Origin: Natronosporangium sp035305625
GTDB lineage: Bacteria > Actinomycetota > Actinomycetes > Mycobacteriales > Micromonosporaceae
DNA length: 64,000 nucleotides
Assembly: GCA_963809545.1 (NCBI GenBank)
Contig: CAWEKD010000005.1
Location: 1,488,001 to 1,552,000, forward strand
Direction of reading: 5' to 3'
Shown in pieces: positions 1-7,870 of the stretch. The position numbers and the translations under genes were made by a program. A model generated the notes under the pieces. That model was not told where the DNA came from and did no database searches. It saw nothing but the letters and a program-made list of their open reading frames with translations. The stretch's first letter is position 1. Each line of letters begins with the position of its first letter.

Positions 1-372
1 CAACGCCGGCAGATGCGTACGTACGGTACGGCTCAACGTGACCCCGACCAGCCGGATGTCCCGTGCCCGGTCGAACTCGAGGTCACCAGCCCGGTCGGCC
101 GCCGTGACCACCTGGTCCATCGACCAGGAGGCCCGGATCGCCCGGGTCAACCGGGCGAGGATCACCTCGGTCTGCCGGGTCTGCCGTCGACCGTTGAGCA
201 GATTGAACGAGATGAGCGCCAGGATGCCCAGCGTGGCGGCGCTGACCACGCTCGGTTCGACGACCCCGAACAGGTCGAGCAGGCTGACCATGACCGCCAC
301 CCCGACGGTGACATAGGACTCCAGATCCTGTCCTACGCCCCGCCGGAGCAGCGCCCTCCGTCGGTCGGTCAT
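1..372 (-). CDS. Partial two-TM membrane protein, C-terminus beyond window
   Basis: The frame is open from an ATG at 372-370 to the window edge, giving 124 residues without a stop. Two hydrophobic helices are visible (about residues 20-40 and 43-62), followed by a basic stretch and a soluble part with a DIRLVGVTLSRT segment. That layout (two N-terminal helices, then a segment of the type 'W/R-L-x-G-V-S-L-x-R-T') recalls uncharacterised membrane proteins that continue into a phospholipase-D-like fold, but that part lies outside the window, so this is only a guess. Its ATG overlaps the stop of the upstream nucleosidase gene (ATGA, 369-372), so the two are translationally coupled and probably act together. 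Confidence 0.7.
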   Translation of the reverse strand, partial: MTDRRRALLRRGVGQDLESYVTVGVAVMVSLLDLFGVVEPSVVSAATLGILALISFNLLNGRRQTRQTEVILARLTRAIRASWSMDQVVTAADRAGDLEFDRARDIRLVGVTLSRTVRTHLPAL

Positions 373-1298
373 CGCTCCGGCCAGCGGAGGTAGGGAAGGA
401 GCGTCTCGAGCACCAGCGCGGCCCGGTCGGAGGCCAACTGGTGGTACTGGTGTCCCTTGGCCGCGTCGGCGGTGTCGGAGATACCGCGGACCACCACCCA
501 GGCGGGGGGTCGGTGGCCGACTCGCACCTCCTCGTGGCAGGCCTGGGCGATGCCGCCGGCCTCGGTCTCCACCGCCAGCACTTTCTCGTGGTACGCGGCC
601 AGCCACCGACGGATAGGGGAGCGCTCGTCGGTGATCACCGCGTCACCCGAGCCGATCGGCCCGACGTACACCTGGAACCGACCACCGGTCCGGTCGGGGA
701 GCGTGGCGCCGTGGACCTGCTGGAACGCGTTGAGTCGGTGCCCCACCTCGGGTGCGACCGGGTAGTGACGGCCTCGCCGGTGCGTGCCCTCCGGGCTTTC
801 CCGGCGAGAGTCGTAGAAGATCACACTGTCGGCGATCACCACATCGCCGATCGCGACTCCGGCCCGGATGCCCCCGGCGATGCCGACCAGGGCCACCAAC
901 GGTGGGGCGTAGTGCTCCCGGATCCGGTGGTAGGCGACCACCGCCGACATCGGCCCGCGATCGAGCGCCTGGACCGCGGCGAGTCGGAGGCCTCCACCGG
1001 GGATCGCCACGTCCGCCTCGTGCGCCTGGGCCCCGTCCGGGAGGGGGTGGGTACGGTAACCACTCGCCCGCTTCAGCATCTGCACCACCGCCCGGGTCTC
1101 CTCGGGCAGGATCGTGATCACACCCAGGTCGGCCCGCCGGTCGGCGCCGGGAGCCGGCCCGGGGACCGGGCTGGTGGCGGGGCTGAGGTTCTGTTGGCCG
1201 ATCGCGACTCCTACGTGCATGGTGCCCGGGCCGACCTGGTAGGCTCCGACGTTCATGCCGGTGCGGGGCGCGTTGTTCAGTGGTGCCGCCATGCCCAT
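369..1298 (-). CDS. Nucleosidase/phosphorylase-superfamily (PNP_UDP) putative effector with N-terminal signalling motif
   Basis: A 309-residue protein. Residues about 55-305 form a 5'-methylthioadenosine/S-adenosylhomocysteine nucleosidase-like fold. Landmarks are ITILPEETRAV (equivalent to the catalytic Glu region), VGIAGGI, IGDVVIADS, AVETEAGGI (ribose/nucleobase-binding Glu) and VRGISDTAD (catalytic Asp), so the active site looks intact. The first 55 residues are not part of that fold. Residues 18-37 match 20 residues at the C-terminus of the upstream membrane protein. Stand-alone PNP-fold domains of this kind are effectors in bacterial conflict systems (for example the ATP-cleaving PNP of Detocs), which fits better than purine salvage. 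An ATG at 1292 has the better-spaced GAGGGG ribosome site, so the protein may start two residues later. The substrate is unknown. Confidence 0.85.
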   Translation of the reverse strand: MGMAAPLNNAPRTGMNVGAYQVGPGTMHVGVAIGQQNLSPATSPVPGPAPGADRRADLGVITILPEETRAVVQMLKRASGYRTHPLPDGAQAHEADVAIPGGGLRLAAVQALDRGPMSAVVAYHRIREHYAPPLVALVGIAGGIRAGVAIGDVVIADSVIFYDSRRESPEGTHRRGRHYPVAPEVGHRLNAFQQVHGATLPDRTGGRFQVYVGPIGSGDAVITDERSPIRRWLAAYHEKVLAVETEAGGIAQACHEEVRVGHRPPAWVVVRGISDTADAAKGHQYHQLASDRAALVLETLLPYLRWPER

Positions 1299-1349
1299 CC
1301 CCTCTATTCCGGAGTCCAGTCGTCAGTCGAGGTCGTCAACGGTGTGCCG

Positions 1350-3011
1350 TCACTTTGTGCGGGACTTCCTCTGGGGAGGCTCTTGCTGGTGGGGCTTCTT
1401 CGGGGAGGGTGCTACCTGATTCTGCTGGCCGATCGCGGTGTCCACAGTGATGGAGCCGCTCCCGAAGTTGATCGCTCCCGCGTTGAGTACCGTCAAAGCC
1501 CGCTCCTGGTATTCGCTGGTGTCGACATGGTGGGCATTGAGGAAGTCGAACACGGCCGCCAGCACCCGACGCTCGATGATCCGCTTGTACTTCAGGATGT
1601 CCTGCTCCTGAATGTGGCTGTGAATCATGCCCGAGGACGCCTCCTCCCGCAGACTGATCCGGGCGCCGTACATCAGCTGATTCCCCGTTCCGCGGCTACG
1701 GGCCTCGATCCTGATCATGAGGTCCTGCAGGAGGCGCAGGGGGGCTTTCAGGACCATGCTCCCGAGGTGGGTCACGGCCTGCGCGGTGGCGCGCAGGTAG
1801 TCATCGGCGGCGAGCGGCCCGGTGCGGTCGTCGAACACCTGGTAGTCGTCCCGACAGGGGAGGAGTGAGGTGGTGGTCAGTTCGAGGTAGAGCGTGCGTC
1901 CCTGGACGGCCACGTGGACGTGGACTGTGGTGACGATCTCGCCGTCCCAGGAGACCACCTGACAGGCCAGGTAGTGACGGGCCTTGCTGGTGGGGTGACG
2001 GATGATTCTGGACACCTCGTCGACATCGGTGTGGGGGGTCAGACGGCGGGTGTCGGCGTCGGAGAGGTAGATCCGGTCCATCACCACCAGCCCCGGGAGC
2101 CGCCGTTCCGGAGCCGGATCGGACGCGATGCGTCCTAGCTCCGCCTTCAAGTGGTCCACGAGCTCCTCGGCGCTGAAGGGCGCCTGTGTGAACTCCCGGT
2201 CGCGTTCGTTCCTCGGTACGATCCCGTCATCCGCGCGGATGAGGCGTTGCGCGAACCCCCAAGTGTCGATCACCTCGCCGGCGCCGATGAAGGGTCGGTA
2301 ACCGGCGTAGCCGACGGTGTTGCCCCGCTGTTGCCGACTGATCTGTCCGAACCGGGCGACTTGCTGGTAGCTGTCCGGTGGATGCGGATCAATCACCGTT
2401 CCTTCTGGAGCGAGTTGCACCAGGTTGTGCAGTCGCCAGATCCGGTCCGCCGCCGTGATTCCGACCAGGAGCAGCAATATGAACATTGCTCCCACCACGG
2501 TGAGGGTCGAATCCGGGAGAGCGAATGGCGGTTCGTGCTCTTCGTACTCGGTCGACGACGGGGTTGGCCCGGACCCGACGCCGGCAAGAACGCTCCTCAG
2601 CATCGTCAGGGGGAGCATCGACAGGCAGATCAGCAGCACGAACACTGCGGTGAAGCCCAGCACGACCCTCCGGTTGAAGGCGCGGAACAGCGCCAGCAGC
2701 AGGATCGGAGTGAACGCGAGCAGGGTCGAGGGAAACCAGATGAGCGCGCCCACTGCCACGACCCCCACCAGCGCGCCGTCCCGGATGAGGGACGCCCGGC
2801 GGGCCCGGAGGCAGTGCACGAGGACAGGGAACAGGCGGAACCCGTACGACGGGGCGACCATGCGGCTGTGCTGGTCGTACACCTCGCGGATGGCCAGGGC
2901 CCGGAACTCGTCGTCCAGGTAGGCGGCCACACACATGTGCCGAGTCGCCGATTCGTTCGTGCTCGGCGGGTCGGCCGGAGCGCGCTGGGGAGGTGGGGAT
3001 GGGTGCGTCAT
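1350..3011 (-). CDS. Uncharacterised multi-TM membrane protein with C-terminal signalling motif
   Basis: 553 residues, with no named domain that I recognise. The N-terminus is Pro-rich and followed by a conserved-looking AAYLDDEFRALAIREVY / VAPSYGFRLFPVL / HCLRARR block (residues 29-72). Three to four hydrophobic segments follow (about 79-110, 115-140, 169-187). The remaining ~360 residues are soluble, with a GYAGYRPFIGAG stretch; proteins with this layout occur as hypotheticals in Streptomyces and relatives. Residues 512-531 carry the 20-residue motif shared with the nucleosidase encoded 51 bp downstream, followed by a basic Lys/Gln tail. It is the first gene of the cassette behind the promoter at 3075-3103. 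I infer that it is the membrane sensor or regulator of the nucleosidase. Confidence 0.75.
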   Translation of the reverse strand: MTHPSPPPQRAPADPPSTNESATRHMCVAAYLDDEFRALAIREVYDQHSRMVAPSYGFRLFPVLVHCLRARRASLIRDGALVGVVAVGALIWFPSTLLAFTPILLLALFRAFNRRVVLGFTAVFVLLICLSMLPLTMLRSVLAGVGSGPTPSSTEYEEHEPPFALPDSTLTVVGAMFILLLLVGITAADRIWRLHNLVQLAPEGTVIDPHPPDSYQQVARFGQISRQQRGNTVGYAGYRPFIGAGEVIDTWGFAQRLIRADDGIVPRNERDREFTQAPFSAEELVDHLKAELGRIASDPAPERRLPGLVVMDRIYLSDADTRRLTPHTDVDEVSRIIRHPTSKARHYLACQVVSWDGEIVTTVHVHVAVQGRTLYLELTTTSLLPCRDDYQVFDDRTGPLAADDYLRATAQAVTHLGSMVLKAPLRLLQDLMIRIEARSRGTGNQLMYGARISLREEASSGMIHSHIQEQDILKYKRIIERRVLAAVFDFLNAHHVDTSEYQERALTVLNAGAINFGSGSITVDTAIGQQNQVAPSPKKPHQQEPPQRKSRTK

Positions 3012-3053
3012 CGACTCGGCCCTTCCGGTGAACCGGCTCTTACGGTGAGCCGC

Positions 3054-3080
3054 TACTTTATGTCACATTGACATAAAGTA
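3054..3080. promoter_or_regulatory. Perfect palindrome, probable repressor operator
   Basis: Arms TACTTTATGTC (3054-3064) and GACATAAAGTA (3070-3080) are perfect 11-bp inverted repeats around ACATT. The right arm contains the -10 hexamer, and the predicted transcription start lies inside the element. A partial copy (TATGTCAATGTG, 3096-3107) is the exact reverse complement of 3064-3075 and covers the -35. This suggests two dimer sites for a repressor not encoded in the window, or one stem-loop at the 5' end of the mRNA. Confidence 0.65.
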
Positions 3081-3103
3081 GATGAAGAAGACACCTATGT
3101 CAA
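3075..3103 (-). promoter_or_regulatory. Near-consensus promoter of the membrane protein/nucleosidase cassette
   Basis: Read on the minus strand: -35 TTGACA (3103-3098), a 17-nt spacer, and -10 TACTTT (3080-3075). The start codon at 3011 is about 57 nt below the expected start of transcription. The match is unusually strong for such GC-rich DNA, and the region is locally AT-rich. Confidence 0.75.
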
Positions 3104-3239
3104 TGTGGCGATTGTCGGAAGATAGAGTCGACTCCCACCCGGGCGTCAGCCACGTGGGAGGTTGAGGTGGTGTTCTGGTCGGGGCCGGTACCACCGGCCC
3201 CGACCGCAGCTGATCAGACGGGCTGTCCCGGCCGGATGG

Positions 3240-4523
3240 TTACTCCGCCAGTTCCGGGGAGGTGAGCGCGGCCAGTGCCGCGTGGACCATCACCCGCACC
3301 CCGTACTCGATGGCCCGCTCGTCCACATCGAAGCTGGCCTGGTGAATGTCCATCGGCTCGGCGCCGGCGATCCCGGTGCCCAGCCGGATCATCGCCCCGG
3401 GCACCTGCTCCAGATAGAACGAAAAGTCCTCGCCGCCCATGCTGATCTCGGCTTCAGTGACCCGGTCCCGGCCGAGCGCGGTAGCGGCCGCCTCCGCGAT
3501 CACCGCGTTGGCGCGGTGGTCATTGATCACCGGCGGCACACCGCGCTGGTAGTCCACCTCCACCTGCGCGCCGGTGCCGGCGGCCACCTGGTGCACCAGT
3601 TCGGTGACGAGTTCCGGGGCCGTCCGCCAGGCGTCGCGGTTGAGCACCCGCACGGTAGCGCGGGCCACCGCGGTCGACGGGATGGCGTTGGCCGCCTCAC
3701 CCGCCTGGGCCGCCCCGAACACCATCGAGATCCCGGCCCGCGGGTCGCACCGGCGCGCCAGCAGCGCCGGCACGTCCACCACCACCTGCCCTAGTGCGTG
3801 CACCAGGTCGACGGTGAGATGCGGTCGGGCGGTGTGCCCACCCGGTCCGGTGAGAGTGATCTCCACCTTGTCGGTGGCGGCGGTGAACGGTCCGGAGCGC
3901 ACCCCTACCGTCCCGGTGGGTAGCTGCGGGGCACAGTGCAGCGCGTAGATCGCGAACACGTCCTTGAGACCGCCGGCCGCGATCACCTCCGGCGCCCCGG
4001 ACGGGGTGGCCTCCTCCGCCGGCTGGAACAGCAGCCGGACCCGGCCGGGCAGGTCGCCGGTGGCGGCCAGCTGGGCCAGCGCCTTACCGGCGCCGAGCAG
4101 GATGGTGGTGTGGACGTCGTGGCCACAGGCGTGGGTCACCCCGGGCACGGTGGAGCGGTAGTCGACCTGCTTCACGTCCTGGATCGGCAGCGCGTCCAAG
4201 TCGGCCCGGAGCGCCACCACCCGGTCGCCTTCGCCGATGTCGCAGATGACGCCGTTACGGCGGGGCAGGAATCGGACCGGGACCCCTAGTGGGGACAGCT
4301 CCCGAGCGACCAACGCGGCGGTCTGAAACTCCTGATGGGACAGTTCTGGGTGGGCATGCAGATGGCGCCGAACCGCTATCAGCTCCGGTCCGCGGGTAGC
4401 CAGCCAATCTTCTAGCGGACCGGGCAGCGGTTGGGCTCCCGGCAGGGTACGTGGCAGGGCTGGGCCAGCCTCCACAACCGAGGGAGTGGACGCCTGGCCG
4501 CCCGGTGCGGTCACTGCGCTCAT
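3240..4523 (-). CDS. M20-family amidohydrolase (amidase/carboxypeptidase)
   Basis: A zinc-dependent M20 peptidase-family amidohydrolase of the hippurate / IAA-amino-acid hydrolase type, which removes an acyl group from N-acyl amino acids. Motifs in order are RRHLHAHPELSHQEF, VVALRADLDALP, THACGHDVHTTILLG (metal His/Asp), LFQPAEE (catalytic and metal Glu pair) and MGGEDFSFYLEQVPG near the end. From the ATG at 4523 the protein has 427 residues, a normal family length; an open frame continues to 4700 but the extra N-terminus looks unlike the family. The gene is single and divergent from the MBL hydrolase at 5093. A weak promoter candidate (GTGCAA at 4589-4594 with TCTAGA at 4566-4571, minus strand) lies upstream. 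The physiological substrate is not evident. Confidence 0.88.
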   Translation of the reverse strand: MSAVTAPGGQASTPSVVEAGPALPRTLPGAQPLPGPLEDWLATRGPELIAVRRHLHAHPELSHQEFQTAALVARELSPLGVPVRFLPRRNGVICDIGEGDRVVALRADLDALPIQDVKQVDYRSTVPGVTHACGHDVHTTILLGAGKALAQLAATGDLPGRVRLLFQPAEEATPSGAPEVIAAGGLKDVFAIYALHCAPQLPTGTVGVRSGPFTAATDKVEITLTGPGGHTARPHLTVDLVHALGQVVVDVPALLARRCDPRAGISMVFGAAQAGEAANAIPSTAVARATVRVLNRDAWRTAPELVTELVHQVAAGTGAQVEVDYQRGVPPVINDHRANAVIAEAAATALGRDRVTEAEISMGGEDFSFYLEQVPGAMIRLGTGIAGAEPMDIHQASFDVDERAIEYGVRVMVHAALAALTSPELAE

Positions 4524-5092
4524 CGTGGTCGCTTCTCGATCTCCCGGAAACACAGACCCGGACACTCTAGACCGAGCGAGGTAACGCTGTGCAATGCCGT
4601 AAGGGTAGTCCCGGTATTGCGCAGGGTCAGATAACCGCTGGTGGCGGCCGAGTTCATGGAGCCAGCGCGGGTGCGGGTGGTGGTTACTCTCAGTGTTCAC
4701 CCACCCCTACCTCCTAACAACGGCTGAACCGCTAACCGGTGACGTGCCATGCGGTCGGGTCCGAAGCGACGGTCGGCGGAGTGGTGCTGTCCGATCGTCC
4801 CCTGTCCGCTGGCTGGTATGTGGCTGGTCAGGGATGGCTGCCCAGCGCGGGTACCGCGCGTCGGCCGGTCACGATCCCCCGCTCTGGCCGCTCGGAGTGC
4901 CCGTTGACTACTAACTGTGTTGACAACGCTACTGTATCTACCTCGCATTCCGCGTGTTTACACCAAATCACCCGGGCGAGTCGGGGTGGCGCTCCGAGTC
5001 GGGCGGGTTGCGCCGGCGCGCCAGGCGCCGCCACCGACCGGCGAAACGCATCCGGCAGACTGAAGACACCCAGACGGATGGAGGAGCGCGCG
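4524..5092. other. 569-bp divergent intergenic region
   Basis: No gene is supported here; open frames are N-terminal run-ons of the flanking genes or antisense shadows. The right half is locally AT-rich and holds TTGACT (4904-4909) and TTGACA (4920-4925), a plausible -35 for the plus-strand gene at 5093 with TCGCAT (4943-4948) as a poor -10. The region presumably holds promoters for both divergent genes. Confidence 0.45.
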
Positions 5093-5737
5093 ATGCGGCT
5101 GACCAAGTTCACCCATGCCTGCGTACGACTGGAGCGGGGCGGGGCGGTTCTGGTGATCGACCCGGGCTCGTTCTCGGAGGAGGAGGCGCTGGCAGGGGCG
5201 GATGCGGTGCTGATCACCCACGAGCACCATGACCACCTGGACGTCGACAAGCTGACCCGGGCGGCCGCTGCGCGGCCGGAGCTGCCCGTGTACGCCCACC
5301 CGGATGTGGTGTCGACGCTCGCGGACACGGCGCTACAGGTGCATCCGGTGCAGCCGGGGGACGAGTTCACCGCCGCAGGTTTCCGGATCCGGGTCGGGGG
5401 CGGGGCGCACGCGGTGATCCACCCCGACATCCCGCGGATCGCCAACGTCGGTTATCTCATCGAGGATTCGCTGTACCACCCCGGTGACTCGGTCGACCCG
5501 GCCGACCTGCCGCCGGGGGCCGAGGTGGAGACCCTGCTGCTGCCGGTGAACGCGCCGTGGTTGAAGCTCTCTGAGTCGGTGGACTACGCCCGGGCGGTCG
5601 CGCCCCGGCGGGCGTACGCGCTGCACGACCACCTGTTGTCACCGGCCGGCACCAAGGTGTACGGCACCAACCTCGGCAAGCTGGCGGGCTGCGACTACCA
5701 GCGGCTGGAGCCGGGCACCAGCGTCGACCTGGCGTGA
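5093..5737 (+). CDS. MBL-fold metal-dependent hydrolase (UlaG-like)
   Basis: 214 residues. A metallo-beta-lactamase-fold hydrolase with the di-metal motif HEHHDHLD at residues 43-50, a second metal Asp in YHPGDSV, and a late ALHDHLL His. An N-terminal KFTHACVRLERGG and a VIDPGSFSEE strand are typical of the UlaG/RomA-like subfamily. The start at ATG 5093 is fixed by GGAGGAG at 5080-5086; an in-frame upstream extension to 4739 has no family similarity. The gene is single, divergent from the amidohydrolase and convergent with the cyclotransferase-like gene. The substrate cannot be told from sequence. Confidence 0.85.
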   Translation: MRLTKFTHACVRLERGGAVLVIDPGSFSEEEALAGADAVLITHEHHDHLDVDKLTRAAAARPELPVYAHPDVVSTLADTALQVHPVQPGDEFTAAGFRIRVGGGAHAVIHPDIPRIANVGYLIEDSLYHPGDSVDPADLPPGAEVETLLLPVNAPWLKLSESVDYARAVAPRRAYALHDHLLSPAGTKVYGTNLGKLAGCDYQRLEPGTSVDLA

Positions 5738-5759
5738 GTCGGGCCGCCCGGGCCAGCGA

Positions 5760-6215
5760 CTACGGAGAGGCGGTACGGGTGGGGCGGGCGCGCAGGTCCG
5801 CCAGGTAATCTTCGGGCGCTCCGGCGGCTTCGGCCGCCCGGACGATCTCCGACAGATACCAGGCGGTCGGTAGCCCGCCCTCGTACTCGTTCAGCACGTA
5901 CACCCAGGCGGGGATTTCGCCATCCAGGGTCGCCACCCGCACGGTCAGCCGGCGGTACGTGCCGGCCAGCGCCCCTTCCACCTCGTCGAGCTGGGCGGCA
6001 TCCCACGGATGGAGGTCGTACAGCGCCACGAACACCCGATCGCCGGGGGATTCGACGATGGTGGTGACCGCTCCTTCCCAACCGACCGCCCCCTCGCCAC
6101 CGAAGGTGAGGCGCCAGTTCTCCAGCCAACCCGTGCCGATCATCGGCGAATGCGGGCAGTACGCCTGCATCCGGGCGGGATCGAGGTTTGAGCCGTAGGC
6201 CGCGTAGTGAGGCAC
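5760..6215 (-). CDS. Gamma-glutamylcyclotransferase-like (AIG2/GGCT fold) protein
   Basis: 151 residues from a GTG start (6215-6213). The N-terminal YGSNLDPARM is the substrate-binding P-loop-like signature of the gamma-glutamylcyclotransferase fold, and the Glu in LDEVEGALAGTYRR is the expected catalytic acid. Family members cyclise gamma-glutamyl groups to 5-oxoproline, but actinobacterial homologues are largely uncharacterised. The start lies 54 bp from that of lpdA on the other strand, so the two genes share a short divergent promoter region. Confidence 0.8.
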   Translation of the reverse strand: MPHYAAYGSNLDPARMQAYCPHSPMIGTGWLENWRLTFGGEGAVGWEGAVTTIVESPGDRVFVALYDLHPWDAAQLDEVEGALAGTYRRLTVRVATLDGEIPAWVYVLNEYEGGLPTAWYLSEIVRAAEAAGAPEDYLADLRARPTRTASP

Positions 6216-6269
6216 GGCGATGACGATAGCCTCCTAGGCGGTGGGACAGGAGACGGGAGCGCGCGTGTC

Positions 6270-7673
6270 ATGAGCCGGATTGTGATCATCGGGGCCGGCC
6301 CGGCCGGGTACGAAGCAGCACTGGTGGCCGCACAGCTGGGGGCGGAAGTGGCGGTCATCGATGCTGAAGGGGCGGGTGGGGCGTGTGTGCTGCACGATTG
6401 TGTGCCCTCCAAGACGTTCATCGCCAGTTCAGATGCGGTCACCGGCTACCGGGGGACCGAGCGGTTCGGTATCCATCCGGCCGGCGGTCTTGCCGCCGTG
6501 GAGGTGGACGCGGCGGCGGTGCACGCCCGCGTACGGCGGTTGGCCGCAGCCCAGTCTCAGGACATCCACCACAAGCTGGTCAAGGCCGGGGTGCAGGTGA
6601 TCCACGGCTGGGCCCGGCTGGGCACCCCGTCTGCCCGGCATCGGCATGCGGTGGTGGTGACTCCTCACGACGGTCCGGAGCAGGAGATCGCCGCCGACGT
6701 GGTGCTGCTGGCCACGGGCGCCACTCCCCGGGTGCTGCCGTCCGCCCCGCCGGATGGGGAACGGATCCTGACCTGGCGGCAGATCTATGACCTGACCGAA
6801 CTGCCGGAGCACCTGATCGTGGTGGGGTCCGGAGTGACCGGTGCCGAGTTCGCCTCCGCCTACCTGGCGATGGGCGTACCGGTGACCCTGATCTCCAGTC
6901 GGGACCGGGTGATGCCGCACGAGGACGCCGACGCCGCCACCGCGATCGAGCGGGTGTTCCGGGAGCGGGGGATGACCATCCTCAACAATTCCCGGGCGCA
7001 ATCGGCGGTCCGGCAGGGTGACCAGGTGGTGGTGACCCTCACCGACGGGCGACAGGTCACCGGCAGCCACGTGTTGATGGCGGTCGGGTCGGTACCCAAC
7101 ACCGACTCGCTGGGGCTGGCTGAGTACGGAGTGGCGGTCGACGACGGCGGGTACATCCCGGTCGACCGGGTGTCCCGGACGAACGTGCCGGGGATCTACG
7201 CCGCCGGCGACTGCACCGGGGTCCTCGCGCTGGCCAGCGTGGCGGCCATGCAGGGGCGGATCGCCATGTGGCACGCGCTGGGAGAGGCGGTGGCGCCGCT
7301 GCGGTTGCGGACGGTGGCGGCCAATGTGTTCACCGATCCGGAGCTGGCCACGGTCGGGGTCTCGCAGGCGGATGTGGACTCTGGCCGGGTGCAGGCCCGA
7401 CAGGTGATGCTGCCGCTGTCCGGCAACCCGCGGGCGAAGATGGCCGGGCTCGAAGACGGGTTCGTGAAGCTGTTCTGCCGGGTGCCGTCCGGCGTGGTGA
7501 TCGGTGGCGTGGTGGTGGCCCCTCGAGCCAGCGAGTTGATCCTGCCGATCTCACTGGCGGTGACCAACCATTTGACCGTGGATCAGCTCGCGCACACCAT
7601 CACCATTTATCCCTCACTGTCCGGGTCGATCACTGAGGCGGCCCGGCAGCTCATGCGGCACGAGCAGGACTGA
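6270..7673 (+). CDS. lpdA: LpdA-type NAD(P)H-quinone dehydrogenase / flavoprotein disulfide reductase
   Basis: 467 residues from ATG 6270. FAD-binding GAGPAGYEAA at the N-terminus, redox pair C39-x4-C44 in GACVLHDCVPSK, NAD(P) site GSGVTGAEFASAY, and GIYAAGDCTG for the second FAD contact. The dimerisation domain lacks the catalytic His-Pro-x-x-x-Glu of lipoamide dehydrogenase: the place reads YPSLSGSITEA. This loss is characteristic of mycobacterial LpdA (Rv3303c type), a quinone reductase rather than a pyruvate-dehydrogenase E3. Unlike that protein it keeps both active-site cysteines. An upstream in-frame run-on to 6207 is not supported. Confidence 0.85.
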   Translation: MSRIVIIGAGPAGYEAALVAAQLGAEVAVIDAEGAGGACVLHDCVPSKTFIASSDAVTGYRGTERFGIHPAGGLAAVEVDAAAVHARVRRLAAAQSQDIHHKLVKAGVQVIHGWARLGTPSARHRHAVVVTPHDGPEQEIAADVVLLATGATPRVLPSAPPDGERILTWRQIYDLTELPEHLIVVGSGVTGAEFASAYLAMGVPVTLISSRDRVMPHEDADAATAIERVFRERGMTILNNSRAQSAVRQGDQVVVTLTDGRQVTGSHVLMAVGSVPNTDSLGLAEYGVAVDDGGYIPVDRVSRTNVPGIYAAGDCTGVLALASVAAMQGRIAMWHALGEAVAPLRLRTVAANVFTDPELATVGVSQADVDSGRVQARQVMLPLSGNPRAKMAGLEDGFVKLFCRVPSGVVIGGVVVAPRASELILPISLAVTNHLTVDQLAHTITIYPSLSGSITEAARQLMRHEQD

Positions 7674-7730
7674 CCGCCGATCGGCTCCGCGGGGGTGACC
7701 CGTAGCGCAGGGGGCGTGGGCATGGGTCAT

Positions 7731-7751
7731 CCCGCGGGCGGCGGGATTTTT
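7731..7751 (+). terminator. Probable intrinsic terminator after lpdA
   Basis: CCCGC (7731-7735) pairs with GCGGG (7741-7745) and is followed by ATTTTT, one of the few T-runs in the window. The stem is short, so efficiency is uncertain. Confidence 0.5.
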
Positions 7752-7802
7752 AGGTAATTCTGCCAATCGGTAGTTGGGGCGCCACCGGTTGCGGTCAGCC
7801 CA

Positions 7803-7819
7803 TTGATCATTACGATCAA
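7803..7819. promoter_or_regulatory. Small inverted repeat upstream of the BNR-repeat gene
   Basis: TTGATC (7803-7808) and GATCAA (7814-7819) around ATTAC, about 50 bp before the start at 7871 in an AT-richer patch. It could be an operator. No convincing -35/-10 pair was found. Confidence 0.3.
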
Positions 7820-7870
7820 CATCGGCGGGGGTCCGTCTCGCCGCGCCGGATTCCGGCCGCGGCAGAAAGG

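Noticed and set aside
441..1868. Long plus-strand open frame of 475 codons over the nucleosidase and membrane-protein genes
   Set aside because: It is antisense to two better-supported genes, has no domain, and arises from GC-rich codon bias.
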